Origin: an uncultured Gammaproteobacteria bacterium
GTDB lineage: Bacteria > Pseudomonadota > Gammaproteobacteria > Ga0077536
Assembly: GCA_938082545.1 (NCBI GenBank)
Contig: CALKCL010000005.1
Span: 87,677 to 151,676, forward strand
DNA: 64,000 nucleotides
Direction: 5' to 3'
In this document: positions 17,628 to 28,621 of the stretch, piece after piece
Numbering within the stretch: the stretch's first letter is position 1
Layout of the letters: each line of letters opens with the position of its first letter
Position numbers and translations under genes: made by a program
The notes under the pieces: generated by a model
What the model was told of the DNA's origin: nothing
The model's input: the letters and a program-made list of their open reading frames with translations, nothing else
Databases searched by the model: none

Positions 17628-18382
17628 TCAATGATTAGTGGGGAGTGGTCAGAAAATCGCTTATCTTTATAAATTCTGGCCTTTCGAAGCAATGGCTCAA
17701 GACCAGAGCTGACTATCTGATAATCTATACGCCACCCTACATTATTCTCCCAGGAATTCCCTCGGTTAGACCACCATGTATACTGATCTGGCCTACTATC
17801 TAAGCTACGAAAACTATCCACATAACGATAGCGATCAAACACCATGTCCATCCACGCCCGTTCTTCAGGTAAAAATCCTGAATTTTTTCTATTACTCTTC
17901 CAGTTCCGCAAGTCAATTTCCCTGTGCGCGATATTCCAATCTCCAGAAAAAACATAAGAGCGCCCATCGCCCTGAAAAGATTTTAACCGTTCTTCAAACA
18001 CCTTGAGAAATCTAAATTTTGCCTGCTGTCTTAGGTCACCTGAAGATCCCGAAGGGAAGTAGACTGAAATAACAGAAAGCTTCCCATAATCTGCCTGAAT
18101 ATAACGACCCTCTTTATCAAATTCCGACGTTCCAAGGCCGAAAGTTACCCTATCTGGCTTCTGCTTAGAAAATATAGCGACCCCGCTGTACCCTTTTTTC
18201 TCGGCATCACAATAAAAAGTATGCCATGAGCCAGGGGAGGCTACTTCCTCAGTCAGCTGAGCTAACTGAGCTTTAGTTTCTTGAATACAAACCACATCAG
18301 CTTTTTGTCGAGCCAGCCAAACATAAAAGCCTTTTCTATGAGCAGCCCTGATTCCATTTAAGTTCACGCTGATTATTCTCAT
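17600..18382 (-). CDS. xthA: Exodeoxyribonuclease III / AP endonuclease
   Basis: Mg-dependent exonuclease and abasic-site endonuclease of base excision repair. The protein has 260 residues. Catalytic residues are intact by motif: SVNLNGIRA with asparagine, VCIQETKAQ with the metal glutamate, SGDWNIAHREID with the D-x-N pair, and FSDHSPLIIDY with the D-H pair. It sits next to pyrE, the place that in Pseudomonas holds crc, a paralogue that has lost these residues and regulates carbon use together with Hfq. The residues argue for an active nuclease here rather than Crc. Confidence 0.93.
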   Translation of the reverse strand: MRIISVNLNGIRAAHRKGFYVWLARQKADVVCIQETKAQLAQLTEEVASPGSWHTFYCDAEKKGYSGVAIFSKQKPDRVTFGLGTSEFDKEGRYIQADYGKLSVISVYFPSGSSGDLRQQAKFRFLKVFEERLKSFQGDGRSYVFSGDWNIAHREIDLRNWKSNRKNSGFLPEERAWMDMVFDRYRYVDSFRSLDSRPDQYTWWSNRGNSWENNVGWRIDYQIVSSGLEPLLRKARIYKDKRFSDHSPLIIDYAKELSDF

Positions 18383-18465
18383 GATCTAGACTCTTTCCTT
18401 ACTTCTCTAACCATAAGATAATAACATCATCTTTAAATCAAAAAATTTAAACGCAGCAAAGTAAT

Positions 18466-19113
18466 ATGCATAAATATCAGGAACGCTTTATCAAATTTTC
18501 GCTAGAAAATGGAGCGCTAAAATTTGGAAAATACACTTTAAAATCTGGACGAGTTAGCCCTTATTTTTTCAATACTGGTGCATTTAATTCAGGGTCATCT
18601 ATCTGGGAGCTTGCAAAAGCGTATGCCGACACGATTGTGACATCTAATATAGATTTCGACATGATTTTTGGGCCTGCATATAAAGGGATCCCCCTTGGTA
18701 CATCAATCGCAGTCGCACTCCAGGTAAAACACAATATCGACGTGCCGGTCAGCTTCAATCGTAAAAAAGAAAAAGATCATGGGGAAGGCGGCAAAACTCT
18801 TGGTGCGCCACTTAAAGGTAAAATACTCATAGTTGACGACGTGATTTCGGCGGGAACATCGGTCAATGAGTCACATACCCTTATAAGAGTGCACCAAGCA
18901 AGCCTGGTCGGAGTGGTAATCGCACTAGACCGGCAAGAACGTGGTCATGGTGTGCTATCAGCGATACAAGAAGTTGAAGCGGCGCATGACGCGCAAGTTT
19001 TAAGTATCATTGATTTAGGCGATATCGTAGAATATATCAGCAACATAGGTGGTTTTTCGGAACAAATAGCCGCAATTAGAAAGTACAGCTCCGAGTATGG
19101 AACAACTATTTAG
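18466..19113 (+). CDS. pyrE: Orotate phosphoribosyltransferase
   Basis: Joins orotate and PRPP to give OMP in pyrimidine synthesis. The protein has 215 residues, normal. Seen are the N-terminal FIKFSLENGALKFGKYTLKSGR, FGPAYKGIPLGT, FNRKKEKDHGEGG in the catalytic loop, and the PRPP motif ILIVDDVISAGTSV. It diverges from xthA (83-base AT-rich gap) and converges with slmA (18-base gap). I see no terminator-type attenuator ahead of it, unlike in enterics. Confidence 0.97.
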   Translation: MHKYQERFIKFSLENGALKFGKYTLKSGRVSPYFFNTGAFNSGSSIWELAKAYADTIVTSNIDFDMIFGPAYKGIPLGTSIAVALQVKHNIDVPVSFNRKKEKDHGEGGKTLGAPLKGKILIVDDVISAGTSVNESHTLIRVHQASLVGVVIALDRQERGHGVLSAIQEVEAAHDAQVLSIIDLGDIVEYISNIGGFSEQIAAIRKYSSEYGTTI

Positions 19114-19131
19114 CTTGCGCCACTGAAAAAC

Positions 19132-20627
<1,496 letters not shown>

Positions 20628-20671
20628 TTAAAAGCATTGCAATATAGTTGTCCATCCTAAATTAAAATGGT

Positions 20672-21883
20672 TTACCTTGAACTCGCGAACAAATCATATC
20701 GAATGGCCACTAGCTTCACTAGCTCCCGAGCGAGCTGCTGCTTTGACTGGCGCTCTAGCTTTTTGACACCTTTATCCCAAAAAACTGTCAACTCATTATC
20801 ATCAGAATCAAAACCTGTTCCAGGTTCCCCTACTAAATTTGCAGCAATCATATCTATTTTTTTTCGTTTTAATTTTTCAGCTGCAAAAAGTTCTAGTTTT
20901 TCTGTTTCAGCAGCGAAACCAACTGTAAAAGGAGCATCATTTAAAGCGGCAACTTCGGCCAAAATATCAACATTGGGTACCAAGCGCATATTCAAAACAT
21001 CAGTGCCGCGCTTAACTTTACTTAGAGCACTTTTTTCTGGGCGATAATCAGCTACAGCAGCTGTAGCTATGAAGATGTCGGCTGACTTTATGTTGGAAGA
21101 GACAGCATCTCTCATTTCTCCAGAAGACACCACATTTATTGTTTTTATTCCTGGCAGGGGATCAAGCGTTGTTGGTCCACTGACCAGCACAACGCGAGCT
21201 CCGGCTTCCCTCGCTGCACGAGCTAACGCAAAACCCATCTTGCCAGAGCTATGGTTCGTAATATACCTAACTGGATCAATGTACTCCCTAGTTGGTCCTG
21301 CAGTCACCATAACTTCTAAACCAGCTAATATGCCCCGCTCAAACAACGCGCTCACCGCTGAAACTATTACTTCGGCCTCGACTAGCCGACCTAACCCAAT
21401 ATCCCCACAAGCTTGAAGGCCGCTACCAGGGCCAATCACCGACATACCTCTGGACTTCAGAACCTCCAGATTCTCGCCTACTGATGGATCAGTCCACATT
21501 TTTTGATTCATCGCAGGAGCTATTAATACCGGGGCCTCTGACGCTAAACATATCGCGCTTCCCAAATCATTAGCATGGCCTATTCTAAGTTTAGCAATAT
21601 AGTCAGCGGTCGCTGGCGACACTACGATAGCATCGGCCCATCTGGCTAGCTCAATGTGCCCCATCGCGGCTTCTGCCTTAACATCGAACATATCTGATCG
21701 AACTTCAAAGCCTGAAACAGCTTGTAATGTGAGTGCTGTTACAAACTGCTCCGCAGAGCTCGTCATAACAACTCTGACGCTACCACCAACCTCTATTATC
21801 CTGCGAACGAGCTCGGGAGTTTTATAGGCAGCAATACTGCCCGTAACAATCAAAAGACAGTTTTTCTGTTCTAATCTCTTCAT
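20672..21883 (-). CDS. coaBC: Bifunctional phosphopantothenoylcysteine decarboxylase / synthetase CoaBC
   Basis: Makes 4'-phosphopantetheine from phosphopantothenate and cysteine for coenzyme A. The N-terminal CoaC flavoprotein half carries [12 protein letters not shown], the substrate motif APAMNQKMW (PxMNxxMW) and the cysteine-containing flap [12 protein letters not shown]. The C-terminal CoaB half has [28 protein letters not shown] chose the ATG at 21883 (MKRLEQKN) because the 20 residues before it in the longer frame are not family-like. The protein is then 403 residues. Confidence 0.95.
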   Translation of the reverse strand: MKRLEQKNCLLIVTGSIAAYKTPELVRRIIEVGGSVRVVMTSSAEQFVTALTLQAVSGFEVRSDMFDVKAEAAMGHIELARWADAIVVSPATADYIAKLRIGHANDLGSAICLASEAPVLIAPAMNQKMWTDPSVGENLEVLKSRGMSVIGPGSGLQACGDIGLGRLVEAEVIVSAVSALFERGILAGLEVMVTAGPTREYIDPVRYITNHSSGKMGFALARAAREAGARVVLVSGPTTLDPLPGIKTINVVSSGEMRDAVSSNIKSADIFIATAAVADYRPEKSALSKVKRGTDVLNMRLVPNVDILAEVAALNDAPFTVGFAAETEKLELFAAEKLKRKKIDMIAANLVGEPGTGFDSDDNELTVFWDKGVKKLERQSKQQLARELVKLVAIRYDLFASSR

Positions 21884-22036
21884 TTGCAGCCCAAATAATT
21901 TCAAATATGATACATATGATGGCATCGAATATAATAAAAACAACGGGTTTTGAGCTTTTCCAAGCTGCTCCCCATTCTTATTTCTATGTTATTTATATTT
22001 TTGTCAGTCAGTTTAATCAGTTATTAGGCGCGGCAG

Positions 22037-22065
22037 TTGGCACAGGAGAAGAAAACCGTTAGAAT
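22037..22065 (+). promoter_or_regulatory. Sigma-70-type promoter of rpmB-rpmG
   Basis: A -35 box TTGGCA (22037-22042) and a -10 box TAGAAT (22060-22065) are separated by exactly 17 bases. They lie 36 bases upstream of the rpmB ATG in a 218-base gap between divergent genes. No other comparable pair was seen in that gap. Confidence 0.7.
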
Positions 22066-22101
22066 TGCCAGCCAATTTCAGGGCACTAGAGGAATTTTAT
22101 C

Positions 22102-22338
22102 ATGGCTCGCGTATGCCAAGTAACTGGAAAACGTCCGGTAGCGGGTAATAACGTGTCTAAGGCGAAAAACAGAACGCGTAGACGCTTTTTACCAAATTTA
22201 CATTTTCATCGCTTTTGGGTTGAAAGCGAAAACCGATGGATCCGACTCCGAATCAGCGCAAAAGGGCTGAGAGTAGTTGACAAAAACGGAATCGATAGTG
22301 TTCTGAAAGATCTCAGGATGCGTGGCGAAAAAATTTAG
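22102..22338 (+). CDS. rpmB: 50S ribosomal protein L28
   Basis: Small basic protein of the large ribosomal subunit with 78 residues. The sequence [34 protein letters not shown] and [11 protein letters not shown] are typical of the proteobacterial L28. The zinc-type cysteine pairs found in some L28 proteins are absent. A GAGGAA Shine-Dalgarno precedes the ATG. It is followed after 12 bases by rpmG, the standard pairing. Confidence 0.98.
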   Translation: MARVCQVTGKRPVAGNNVSKAKNRTRRRFLPNLHFHRFWVESENRWIRLRISAKGLRVVDKNGIDSVLKDLRMRGEKI

Positions 22339-22350
22339 AGAGCAACGGAA

Positions 22351-22506
22351 ATGCAAGAAAAAATAAAATTAGTATCTTCTGCAGGAACAGGTCATTACTA
22401 CACGACCACGAAGAACAAGAGAACTCATCCTGAAAAGCTAGAGCGTAAAAAGTTTGATCCCACCATACGTCAATACGTGAGCTATAAAGAAGCAAAAATA
22501 AAATAA
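22351..22506 (+). CDS. rpmG: 50S ribosomal protein L33
   Basis: 51-residue large-subunit protein. The frame starts with [19 protein letters not shown], continues [18 protein letters not shown] and ends YKEAKIK before TAA. It is the zinc-free type, as no CxxC pairs are present, matching the zinc-free L28 next to it. It converges on the desaturase gene with a 30-base gap in which no strong hairpin is evident. Confidence 0.97.
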   Translation: MQEKIKLVSSAGTGHYYTTTKNKRTHPEKLERKKFDPTIRQYVSYKEAKIK

Positions 22507-22536
22507 TCTTTTCTTCTAGACTGATAAGACCTGCAA

Positions 22537-23709
22537 CTAAGCTATGGTATATCCCTTTAGTCGCGCAGCAAATTCTTCAAGTGCCTCAATGCCGCTTTCT
22601 TCCGCATTAGCACACCAGTCTTTCAATAAGAGCAATACAGAATCAGCACTGGCGCTCCTCTCCTTGTACAAAGCCTCTAAAGATTTATGAAGGTCAAATA
22701 CAACTTTTAACCTGTTACTAATGTCGAGCGAGGCCTCTAACTTAGAGTACTCATAGCCGTTTAAGTTCCCTGCTGCTCGAGAAAGTAAGCCTTTTATTCC
22801 TTTCAATTGAGTTCTAAGCTCCCCTCTAGCAAGCTTTAACTCTTCTTTATAAACCCGTTTCACCACCAAACGTCTAAAGTCAGCCATGATATGCAGGCGA
22901 TTGGCCGTAACTACTTTCGTTGTATCAATATCAATCTGGTCTTTATTAGGATTAAATCTAGGCTGTTCTGGATAAATACTATTTACTTTAGCTAATCCAA
23001 AGACAGACATTGCTTTAATATACAGCCATCCCAGATCAACCTCCCAAGGGCGAATTGAGAACTTAGCGGACATTGCAAATGCGTGGTGGTTGTTGTGCAG
23101 CTCCTCTCCCCCAATCAAGATTCCCCACGGAATAATGTTCGTAGACGCATCGGCCGTATGGAAATTGCGATAGCCTTTCCAGTGTCCTACACCATTAATG
23201 ATGCCAGCAGCAAACACAGGAAGCCACATCAGCTGAATCGCCCAAATAGTAATTCCAAGTAGCCCAAACAAAGTAAAATTTATTATCAGCAAAAAAGTCA
23301 TACCGACCCACGAATGTGGCGTATAAACTTTTCTCTCGATCCAATCCTCTGGCGTTCCAAACCCATACTGGGCGACCAAATCAAGATCGTGTGCACCTTC
23401 TCTGTAGAGCTCCGTACCCGTAAAAACAACTTTTTTTATTCCATGCACAACCGGACTATGCGGATCGCCATCCGTCTCAACTGAAATATGGTGTTTTCTA
23501 TGCACCGCAGCCCATTCCCGCGTATTCATACCACTAGTAAGCCAGAGCCAAAATCTGAAAAAATGAGAGGCTATAGGATGTAAGCCCACCGCCCGATGAG
23601 CCTGGTTACGATGCAGATAGACAGTCACTGATACAATGGTCAAATGGGTATACACAAAGGTAACCAACACGTAGCCCCACCAAGGGAGCTCTAATAAACC
23701 GTATAAAAT
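22537..23709 (-). CDS. Fatty-acid (acyl) desaturase, membrane di-iron type, probable ATT start
   Basis: Membrane-bound delta-9-type acyl desaturase that introduces a double bond in membrane fatty acids. The three histidine boxes are HRNQAH, HRKHH and HNNHH, separated by hydrophobic membrane helices. A long C-terminal helical tail follows, as in Pseudomonas DesA/DesB. The only standard start, GTG at 23670, would remove the conserved lead-in LLELPWWGYV that is encoded in frame upstream. That extra stretch has no ATG, GTG or TTG before the stop TAG at 23728-23730. A GAGGA element (23717-23721) sits 7 bases before an ATT codon (23707-23709), which I take as the start, giving 390 residues. It lies 42 bases after the hydantoinase gene. 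Confidence 0.88.
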   Translation of the reverse strand: MLYGLLELPWWGYVLVTFVYTHLTIVSVTVYLHRNQAHRAVGLHPIASHFFRFWLWLTSGMNTREWAAVHRKHHISVETDGDPHSPVVHGIKKVVFTGTELYREGAHDLDLVAQYGFGTPEDWIERKVYTPHSWVGMTFLLIINFTLFGLLGITIWAIQLMWLPVFAAGIINGVGHWKGYRNFHTADASTNIIPWGILIGGEELHNNHHAFAMSAKFSIRPWEVDLGWLYIKAMSVFGLAKVNSIYPEQPRFNPNKDQIDIDTTKVVTANRLHIMADFRRLVVKRVYKEELKLARGELRTQLKGIKGLLSRAAGNLNGYEYSKLEASLDISNRLKVVFDLHKSLEALYKERSASADSVLLLLKDWCANAEESGIEALEEFAARLKGYTIA

Positions 23710-23751
23710 TATATAATCCTCAAAATGCTATAAAGGCAGTCAACGCGTTAT

Positions 23752-25698
23752 TTAGTCCGAACAATATTCTAATAGCAAATTCGCATTGCTGTCTAATCCA
23801 ACAGACCATTTCTCAGCAACGTAAACTGTTGCCCCCTCATCTAGAACAACCAACGGGCCTGGCTGGCGGTCAATAAGTGAAAGATTATGCCAGGCCAACA
23901 CGGTAATTTGGGTGTCGGTGTAAGATATCGAGTCCTGGGACTCTAAACCTAGTTTGTAATTAGGAATAGCGCTTTGCAAGTCTACTGAGACTCGAAGATT
24001 TACCAATTCTATTGCTCTATCAAGCTTATGACCAAAACGTTTTTCATGCAGTTCCTCAAATGCCCTGTATGTTGCTTTAGCAGGACTCCATGGCAAATTT
24101 AAAGTCGCCGACTGACCAGAGTACCTGAGATCCGCACTAACCGTGCTGCACAATTCTGGTTTACTGTGCCCGTCCTTTAGCAGCTGCTCTTCTCCCAAGA
24201 GGTACATTTCCGTTATCGTTCCACTCAGCTCTTTTTCGTTGCATTCATCTTCCAAAATACCGATGGCCCTACTGTATCGGCGGCCTGGAGTCGCGACAGC
24301 CATACCAATAGCTGACAGTACACCAGAGCATTTTGGTACGAGAATCTTTTTCATTCCCATAGCTTCAGCTAAGGCACAGCAGTGGAGACCACCTGATCCG
24401 CCAAAAGCCAGCATAACAAACTCTCGAGGGTCAATTCCTCGCTCCAGAGAAACTTCTTTTAATGCTTGTAGCATATTTTCGTTGACTACATCTATAACTC
24501 CAAGTGCAACCTTTTCCAAATCAGGCTCTCCAAGATCGAAAGATAAACGAGAGAAAGCTGCTTTAGTTGCCTCTATATTTAGCTCAATATGCCCACCAAG
24601 CTTTATACCTGCTGGCAGGCGCCCTAACAAAACATTAGCGTCTGTTACGGTAATCTGAGTGCCACCACGAAAATAACAGGCTGGACCGGGCCGAGCGCCT
24701 GCTGACTGAGGCCCTACATGTAGTAACCCTCCTTCATCAACCCATGCCAAGGATCCCCCACCTGCACCTATAGTTTCCAGCTCGACCATTGGCACTCCCA
24801 CAGGGTAGGGCCCGATTACTCCTTCAGATGTAAGAGTGATTTCTCCATCTACTGCCGATACATCAGTCGATGTTCCTCCCATATCAAACGTTATAACTCG
24901 TGGATATCCAGAGACATTAGCTACGTTAGCAGCTCCTATAAGTCCGGCTGCCGGGCCCGACAACAATAAGTTCACAGGATGAGTGGTTGCAAATTCTGTT
25001 GAACACGTAACCCCAGAACTTTGCATTATCGATAACGGCACCTTTTTAAGAAACGCCTCCAGCCGATTCAGATATGCTTTCATTACCGGCCCTGTAGACG
25101 CGTTGACCCAAGTAGCGAGACCCCGCTCGTACTCTTTATATTCAGGCAAAACCTCATGGGAACAACTAACGAAAATTTCTGGAGTGATGCTCTCCGAAAT
25201 TAGTTGCTCAAATCTAGGGTCAATAAAAGAAAATAGTAAATTAATGGCAACAGCCTCTGGCTTTATTGCAGCTATAGCATCAACGATTTCTTTTACGTCA
25301 CATGCAGTTAACGGGTCAAGCACCTCACCTGAAGCAGTTATCCGACCTCCAGTTTCTAGAACCAAAGCACGATCCACTAATGGCTTACAGTATTTTGGAG
25401 TTAAATTATAAAGCTGATCCCGCGCCTGCCTGCCGATGGTCATTAAATCACCAAACCCGCGATTAGTAATAAACAATGTTTTTGCAACTCTCCCTTCCAA
25501 AACAGCGTTAGTCGCGACCGTTGATCCATGAACAACTTGAAAAGCGCTGTCATCAAGGCCCAATACGCGAAGTCCGCTAATAATTGCTTTCTCGGGTTTT
25601 TCTGGCGTTGAAGGCTCCTTGTGCAAAAACAACTTACCTTCGTCTATTAAAGCGAAATCGGTAAATGTTCCCCCGGTATCTACGCCTACTATCCTCAT
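23752..25698 (-). CDS. Hydantoinase/oxoprolinase family protein (HyuA-like)
   Basis: ASKHA-fold, ATP-dependent hydrolase of 648 residues, similar to the A subunit of N-methylhydantoinase and 5-oxoprolinase. Seen are the N-terminal VGVDTGGTFTDFALID, VHGSTVATNAVLEG, the phosphate motif ITFDMGGTSTDVSAVDG (about residue 268), ETIGAGGGSLAWVD, GPQSAGARPGPACY and AFGGSGGLHCCALAEAMG. Such proteins normally work with a HyuB subunit, and no HyuB gene is adjacent. The natural substrate cannot be named; oxoproline would fit the gamma-glutamyl genes nearby, but this is speculation. Confidence 0.88.
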   Translation of the reverse strand: MRIVGVDTGGTFTDFALIDEGKLFLHKEPSTPEKPEKAIISGLRVLGLDDSAFQVVHGSTVATNAVLEGRVAKTLFITNRGFGDLMTIGRQARDQLYNLTPKYCKPLVDRALVLETGGRITASGEVLDPLTACDVKEIVDAIAAIKPEAVAINLLFSFIDPRFEQLISESITPEIFVSCSHEVLPEYKEYERGLATWVNASTGPVMKAYLNRLEAFLKKVPLSIMQSSGVTCSTEFATTHPVNLLLSGPAAGLIGAANVANVSGYPRVITFDMGGTSTDVSAVDGEITLTSEGVIGPYPVGVPMVELETIGAGGGSLAWVDEGGLLHVGPQSAGARPGPACYFRGGTQITVTDANVLLGRLPAGIKLGGHIELNIEATKAAFSRLSFDLGEPDLEKVALGVIDVVNENMLQALKEVSLERGIDPREFVMLAFGGSGGLHCCALAEAMGMKKILVPKCSGVLSAIGMAVATPGRRYSRAIGILEDECNEKELSGTITEMYLLGEEQLLKDGHSKPELCSTVSADLRYSGQSATLNLPWSPAKATYRAFEELHEKRFGHKLDRAIELVNLRVSVDLQSAIPNYKLGLESQDSISYTDTQITVLAWHNLSLIDRQPGPLVVLDEGATVYVAEKWSVGLDSNANLLLEYCSD

Positions 25699-25819
25699 TT
25701 AAAAGTACGCCCCCAAAATAAGTCTCTAGGCAAAAACTAAACTAGAGATCATAAATAATTCTAAACGGGATAGAATGTTAGAGCTATAAGTCAGACTAAC
25801 ATAATAAAAGATTAATCCG

Positions 25820-26635
25820 ATGCCTGAACTACCTGAAGTAGAAACCACAAAAACTGGTATATCGCGTTTGTTAAAAGGGCGCCAGGTAACCGCGGTAAAA
25901 GTCCATAACAGAAAGCTACGGCTCCCTATTCCTAGTGACATCATCACTACTTTAAGTGGCCAAACCTTATTGGGAATCACCCGTCGAGCGAAATACCTGC
26001 TGTTTAAATTTGATGATGGGTTCCTTATTGTCCACTTAGGTATGTCAGGTAGCCTTAGAGTGGTCTCTTCGCTTATTCCCAAACAGAAGCACGACCATAT
26101 CGAAATTGAGTTTGGTCGCACTCATTGCCTTCGTTTTCGAGACCCTAGACGGTTCGGGTTAGTCGTCTGGACCAGCGCTAACCCAGCAACACATAAACTG
26201 TTATCGCGGTGTGGGCCAGAACCTCTTTCTGATGACTTTAGTGGAAAATACCTCCATAGTTTGTCAAGAAAGCGACGCGTTAGCGTAAAAAGTCTTATCA
26301 TGAATGGTCAGATTGTGGTCGGCGTAGGCAATATATATGCCAGCGAAGCTTTGTTTAGAGCGGGAATAAACCCGAACCGTCAAGCAGGGAAAATCGGCTT
26401 AGGTAGATACTTAAAGCTAGGCATCGATATTAAGACTGTTCTAGCTGAAGCAATAGCTGCCGGTGGGACAACTCTGAAAGATTATGTGCACGACGATGGA
26501 AAGCCAGGATATTTTCGCCAAAAACTACAAGTTTACGGGAGGAAAGGAGAGCCTTGCAGTGTTTGTGGCGCGCTAATCAAACACAAGGTAATTGCTCAAA
26601 GATCGAGCTTTTATTGTACAACGTGTCAGTCCTAA
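25820..26635 (+). CDS. mutM: Formamidopyrimidine-DNA glycosylase
   Basis: Base-excision glycosylase and lyase for 8-oxoguanine and formamidopyrimidines. The protein has 271 residues. After the removed methionine it starts PELPEVETT with the catalytic proline and glutamate. Further on are RRAKYLLFKF with the conserved lysine, HLGMSGSLR, GVGNIYASEALFRAGI in the H2TH domain, and the C-terminal zinc finger CSVCGALI with CTTCQS. The Shine-Dalgarno is weak. It diverges from the hydantoinase gene and converges on ggt with a 9-base gap. Confidence 0.97.
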   Translation: MPELPEVETTKTGISRLLKGRQVTAVKVHNRKLRLPIPSDIITTLSGQTLLGITRRAKYLLFKFDDGFLIVHLGMSGSLRVVSSLIPKQKHDHIEIEFGRTHCLRFRDPRRFGLVVWTSANPATHKLLSRCGPEPLSDDFSGKYLHSLSRKRRVSVKSLIMNGQIVVGVGNIYASEALFRAGINPNRQAGKIGLGRYLKLGIDIKTVLAEAIAAGGTTLKDYVHDDGKPGYFRQKLQVYGRKGEPCSVCGALIKHKVIAQRSSFYCTTCQS

Positions 26636-26644
26636 CGTTAGAAT

Positions 26645-28324
26645 TTACTTGTCGACAGTTGCCTGCCCCTCTCCCCTTGGATCGCTTGCTGCTGCGATTT
26701 TTCCGCTCTTTTTTTCCCATGTCACCACTTGCATATTCCCATAATTACGGCTGCTTTCTTTCAATTGATGCCCTTTTCCCCGCAGATTGGAGGCTTCACT
26801 GCTCGTAAACCCGCCTTTCTCATAATTGATTTGATCGGGCAAATATTGATGGTGGTAACGTTTCGCGACAACCATACTTTCCGCATCGCCACCTCGCAAA
26901 AATTCAAGAGCACTTAGTAGCACCATTGATATTATTCTGCTGCCACCTGGGGTACCTAGGACGGCAACCCTATCGTTACTTTCTATAAACGTTGGAGTCA
27001 TGCTGGAAAGAGGTCGTTTGCGAGGGGCAATTGAGTTCGCACCAGCCCCAACAAGTCCATATGTGTTTGGCGTCAGACGCCGGGCAGAAAAATCATCCAT
27101 TTCATTATTTAAAACCACGCCTGTTCCTTTCGGCACTACCCCCGATCCAAAAGGCGTGTTAATGCTCAAAGTTGCTGCAACTAAATTCCCTTCAGCGTCA
27201 ATAATTGAGAAATGGGTCGTATCACTGCCTTCAACTTTAGACTCCAATGGCGCCAAATCTGAGCTCGCCGAAGCTTTCGTAGTAGAGATATTCTCCGCAA
27301 TGCTGTCGGCGTAACTCTTCGACAATAGCCTTTCCAAAGGGATATCAATAAAGTCTGGATCTCCCAGAAAATCTGCGCGATCGCGATAACCTCTGCGCAT
27401 AGCTTCAACTACGAGATGAACCCTATCAATATCAGTTTCCACCGACAAGTCGTATCTCTCGAGAATATTTAAGGCTTCAATTAAAACTATTCCTCCTGAA
27501 GACGGCGGGGGAGCTGACACGATTTTCGAGCCGCGATAGGTCGTTGTCACCGGAGAACGCAATTCAACCGTGTAGTCGGCCAAGTCATCAAGCGACCAAA
27601 TACCACCTGTAGCAAGCACTCCCGAGACTAGTCGTTCTGCAATTTCACCCTTATAGAAGGCATGTCCGTTAGTCTGAGCTATCAACTCTAGCGTTCTCGC
27701 GAGTTCCTGTTGGAAAATACGAAAGCCTGATTTTGGCGCGAACCCATTATCTAGAAATAACTCAGCCGACCCAGGAAAATTATTCAGATCCTCAGTCCGA
27801 TAACTTGCCATCGCATTGTACCGCTTGCCGGTCAGAAAGCCTTCTTTCGCTAACCGGATAGCTTCAGCCATGTTGGTCGTGAGCTTCAATCTTCCAAAAT
27901 TTTCACTCAGATAGACGAGACCGGCTGGCATACCTGGGATGCCCGCGGCTAAACCACCAGTTAAGGACTTACTGCGTAAAAATTCTCCTTCATCATCTAA
28001 GTACATATCGACAGAGGCAGCTTTAGGGGCAGTTTCACGAGCGTCAATAAAAATATTTGAGCTGTCTTTCGCTACATGTAAAAGAAAAAATCCACCACCT
28101 CCGACACCAGAGCTGTATGGCTCTACAACCGCTAAAGTTGACGCCACAGCTATAGCAGCATCAAATGCATTACCGCCGGCTTTTAATATTTTAATTCCGG
28201 CTCTGGTTGCCTGGGGGTGGGCAGAAGAAACTGCAAAGCCATCTGGGTGTGATGTCGCTGAACCAGCAGCCATAGCCGCGGAGAAGAAAAAAAGACAGCA
28301 ACAAAGTGCTCGTAAAATAAACAT
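26645..28324 (-). CDS. ggt: Gamma-glutamyltransferase precursor
   Basis: Periplasmic enzyme that cleaves glutathione and other gamma-glutamyl compounds; it self-cleaves into two subunits. The protein has 559 residues with a signal peptide of about 19 residues (LCCCLFFFSAAMA). Seen are the ASTLAVVEPYSSGVGGGGFFLLH region, the autocleavage threonine in GSDTTHFSIIDAEGN, the NNEMDDFS loop and RPLSSMTPTF with GTPGGSRI. It lies 7 bases after the ferredoxin gene on the same strand. gshB in this window supplies glutathione, its likely substrate. Confidence 0.95.
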   Translation of the reverse strand: MFILRALCCCLFFFSAAMAAGSATSHPDGFAVSSAHPQATRAGIKILKAGGNAFDAAIAVASTLAVVEPYSSGVGGGGFFLLHVAKDSSNIFIDARETAPKAASVDMYLDDEGEFLRSKSLTGGLAAGIPGMPAGLVYLSENFGRLKLTTNMAEAIRLAKEGFLTGKRYNAMASYRTEDLNNFPGSAELFLDNGFAPKSGFRIFQQELARTLELIAQTNGHAFYKGEIAERLVSGVLATGGIWSLDDLADYTVELRSPVTTTYRGSKIVSAPPPSSGGIVLIEALNILERYDLSVETDIDRVHLVVEAMRRGYRDRADFLGDPDFIDIPLERLLSKSYADSIAENISTTKASASSDLAPLESKVEGSDTTHFSIIDAEGNLVAATLSINTPFGSGVVPKGTGVVLNNEMDDFSARRLTPNTYGLVGAGANSIAPRKRPLSSMTPTFIESNDRVAVLGTPGGSRIISMVLLSALEFLRGGDAESMVVAKRYHHQYLPDQINYEKGGFTSSEASNLRGKGHQLKESSRNYGNMQVVTWEKKSGKIAAASDPRGEGQATVDK

Positions 28325-28331
28325 TAACTAT

Positions 28332-28607
<276 letters not shown>

Positions 28608-28621
28608 CTATCTAAGTTCTA

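Noticed and set aside
21884-21943. Longer start of coaBC
   Set aside because: The extra 20 residues are not family-like, and the ATG at 21883 gives the standard N-terminus.
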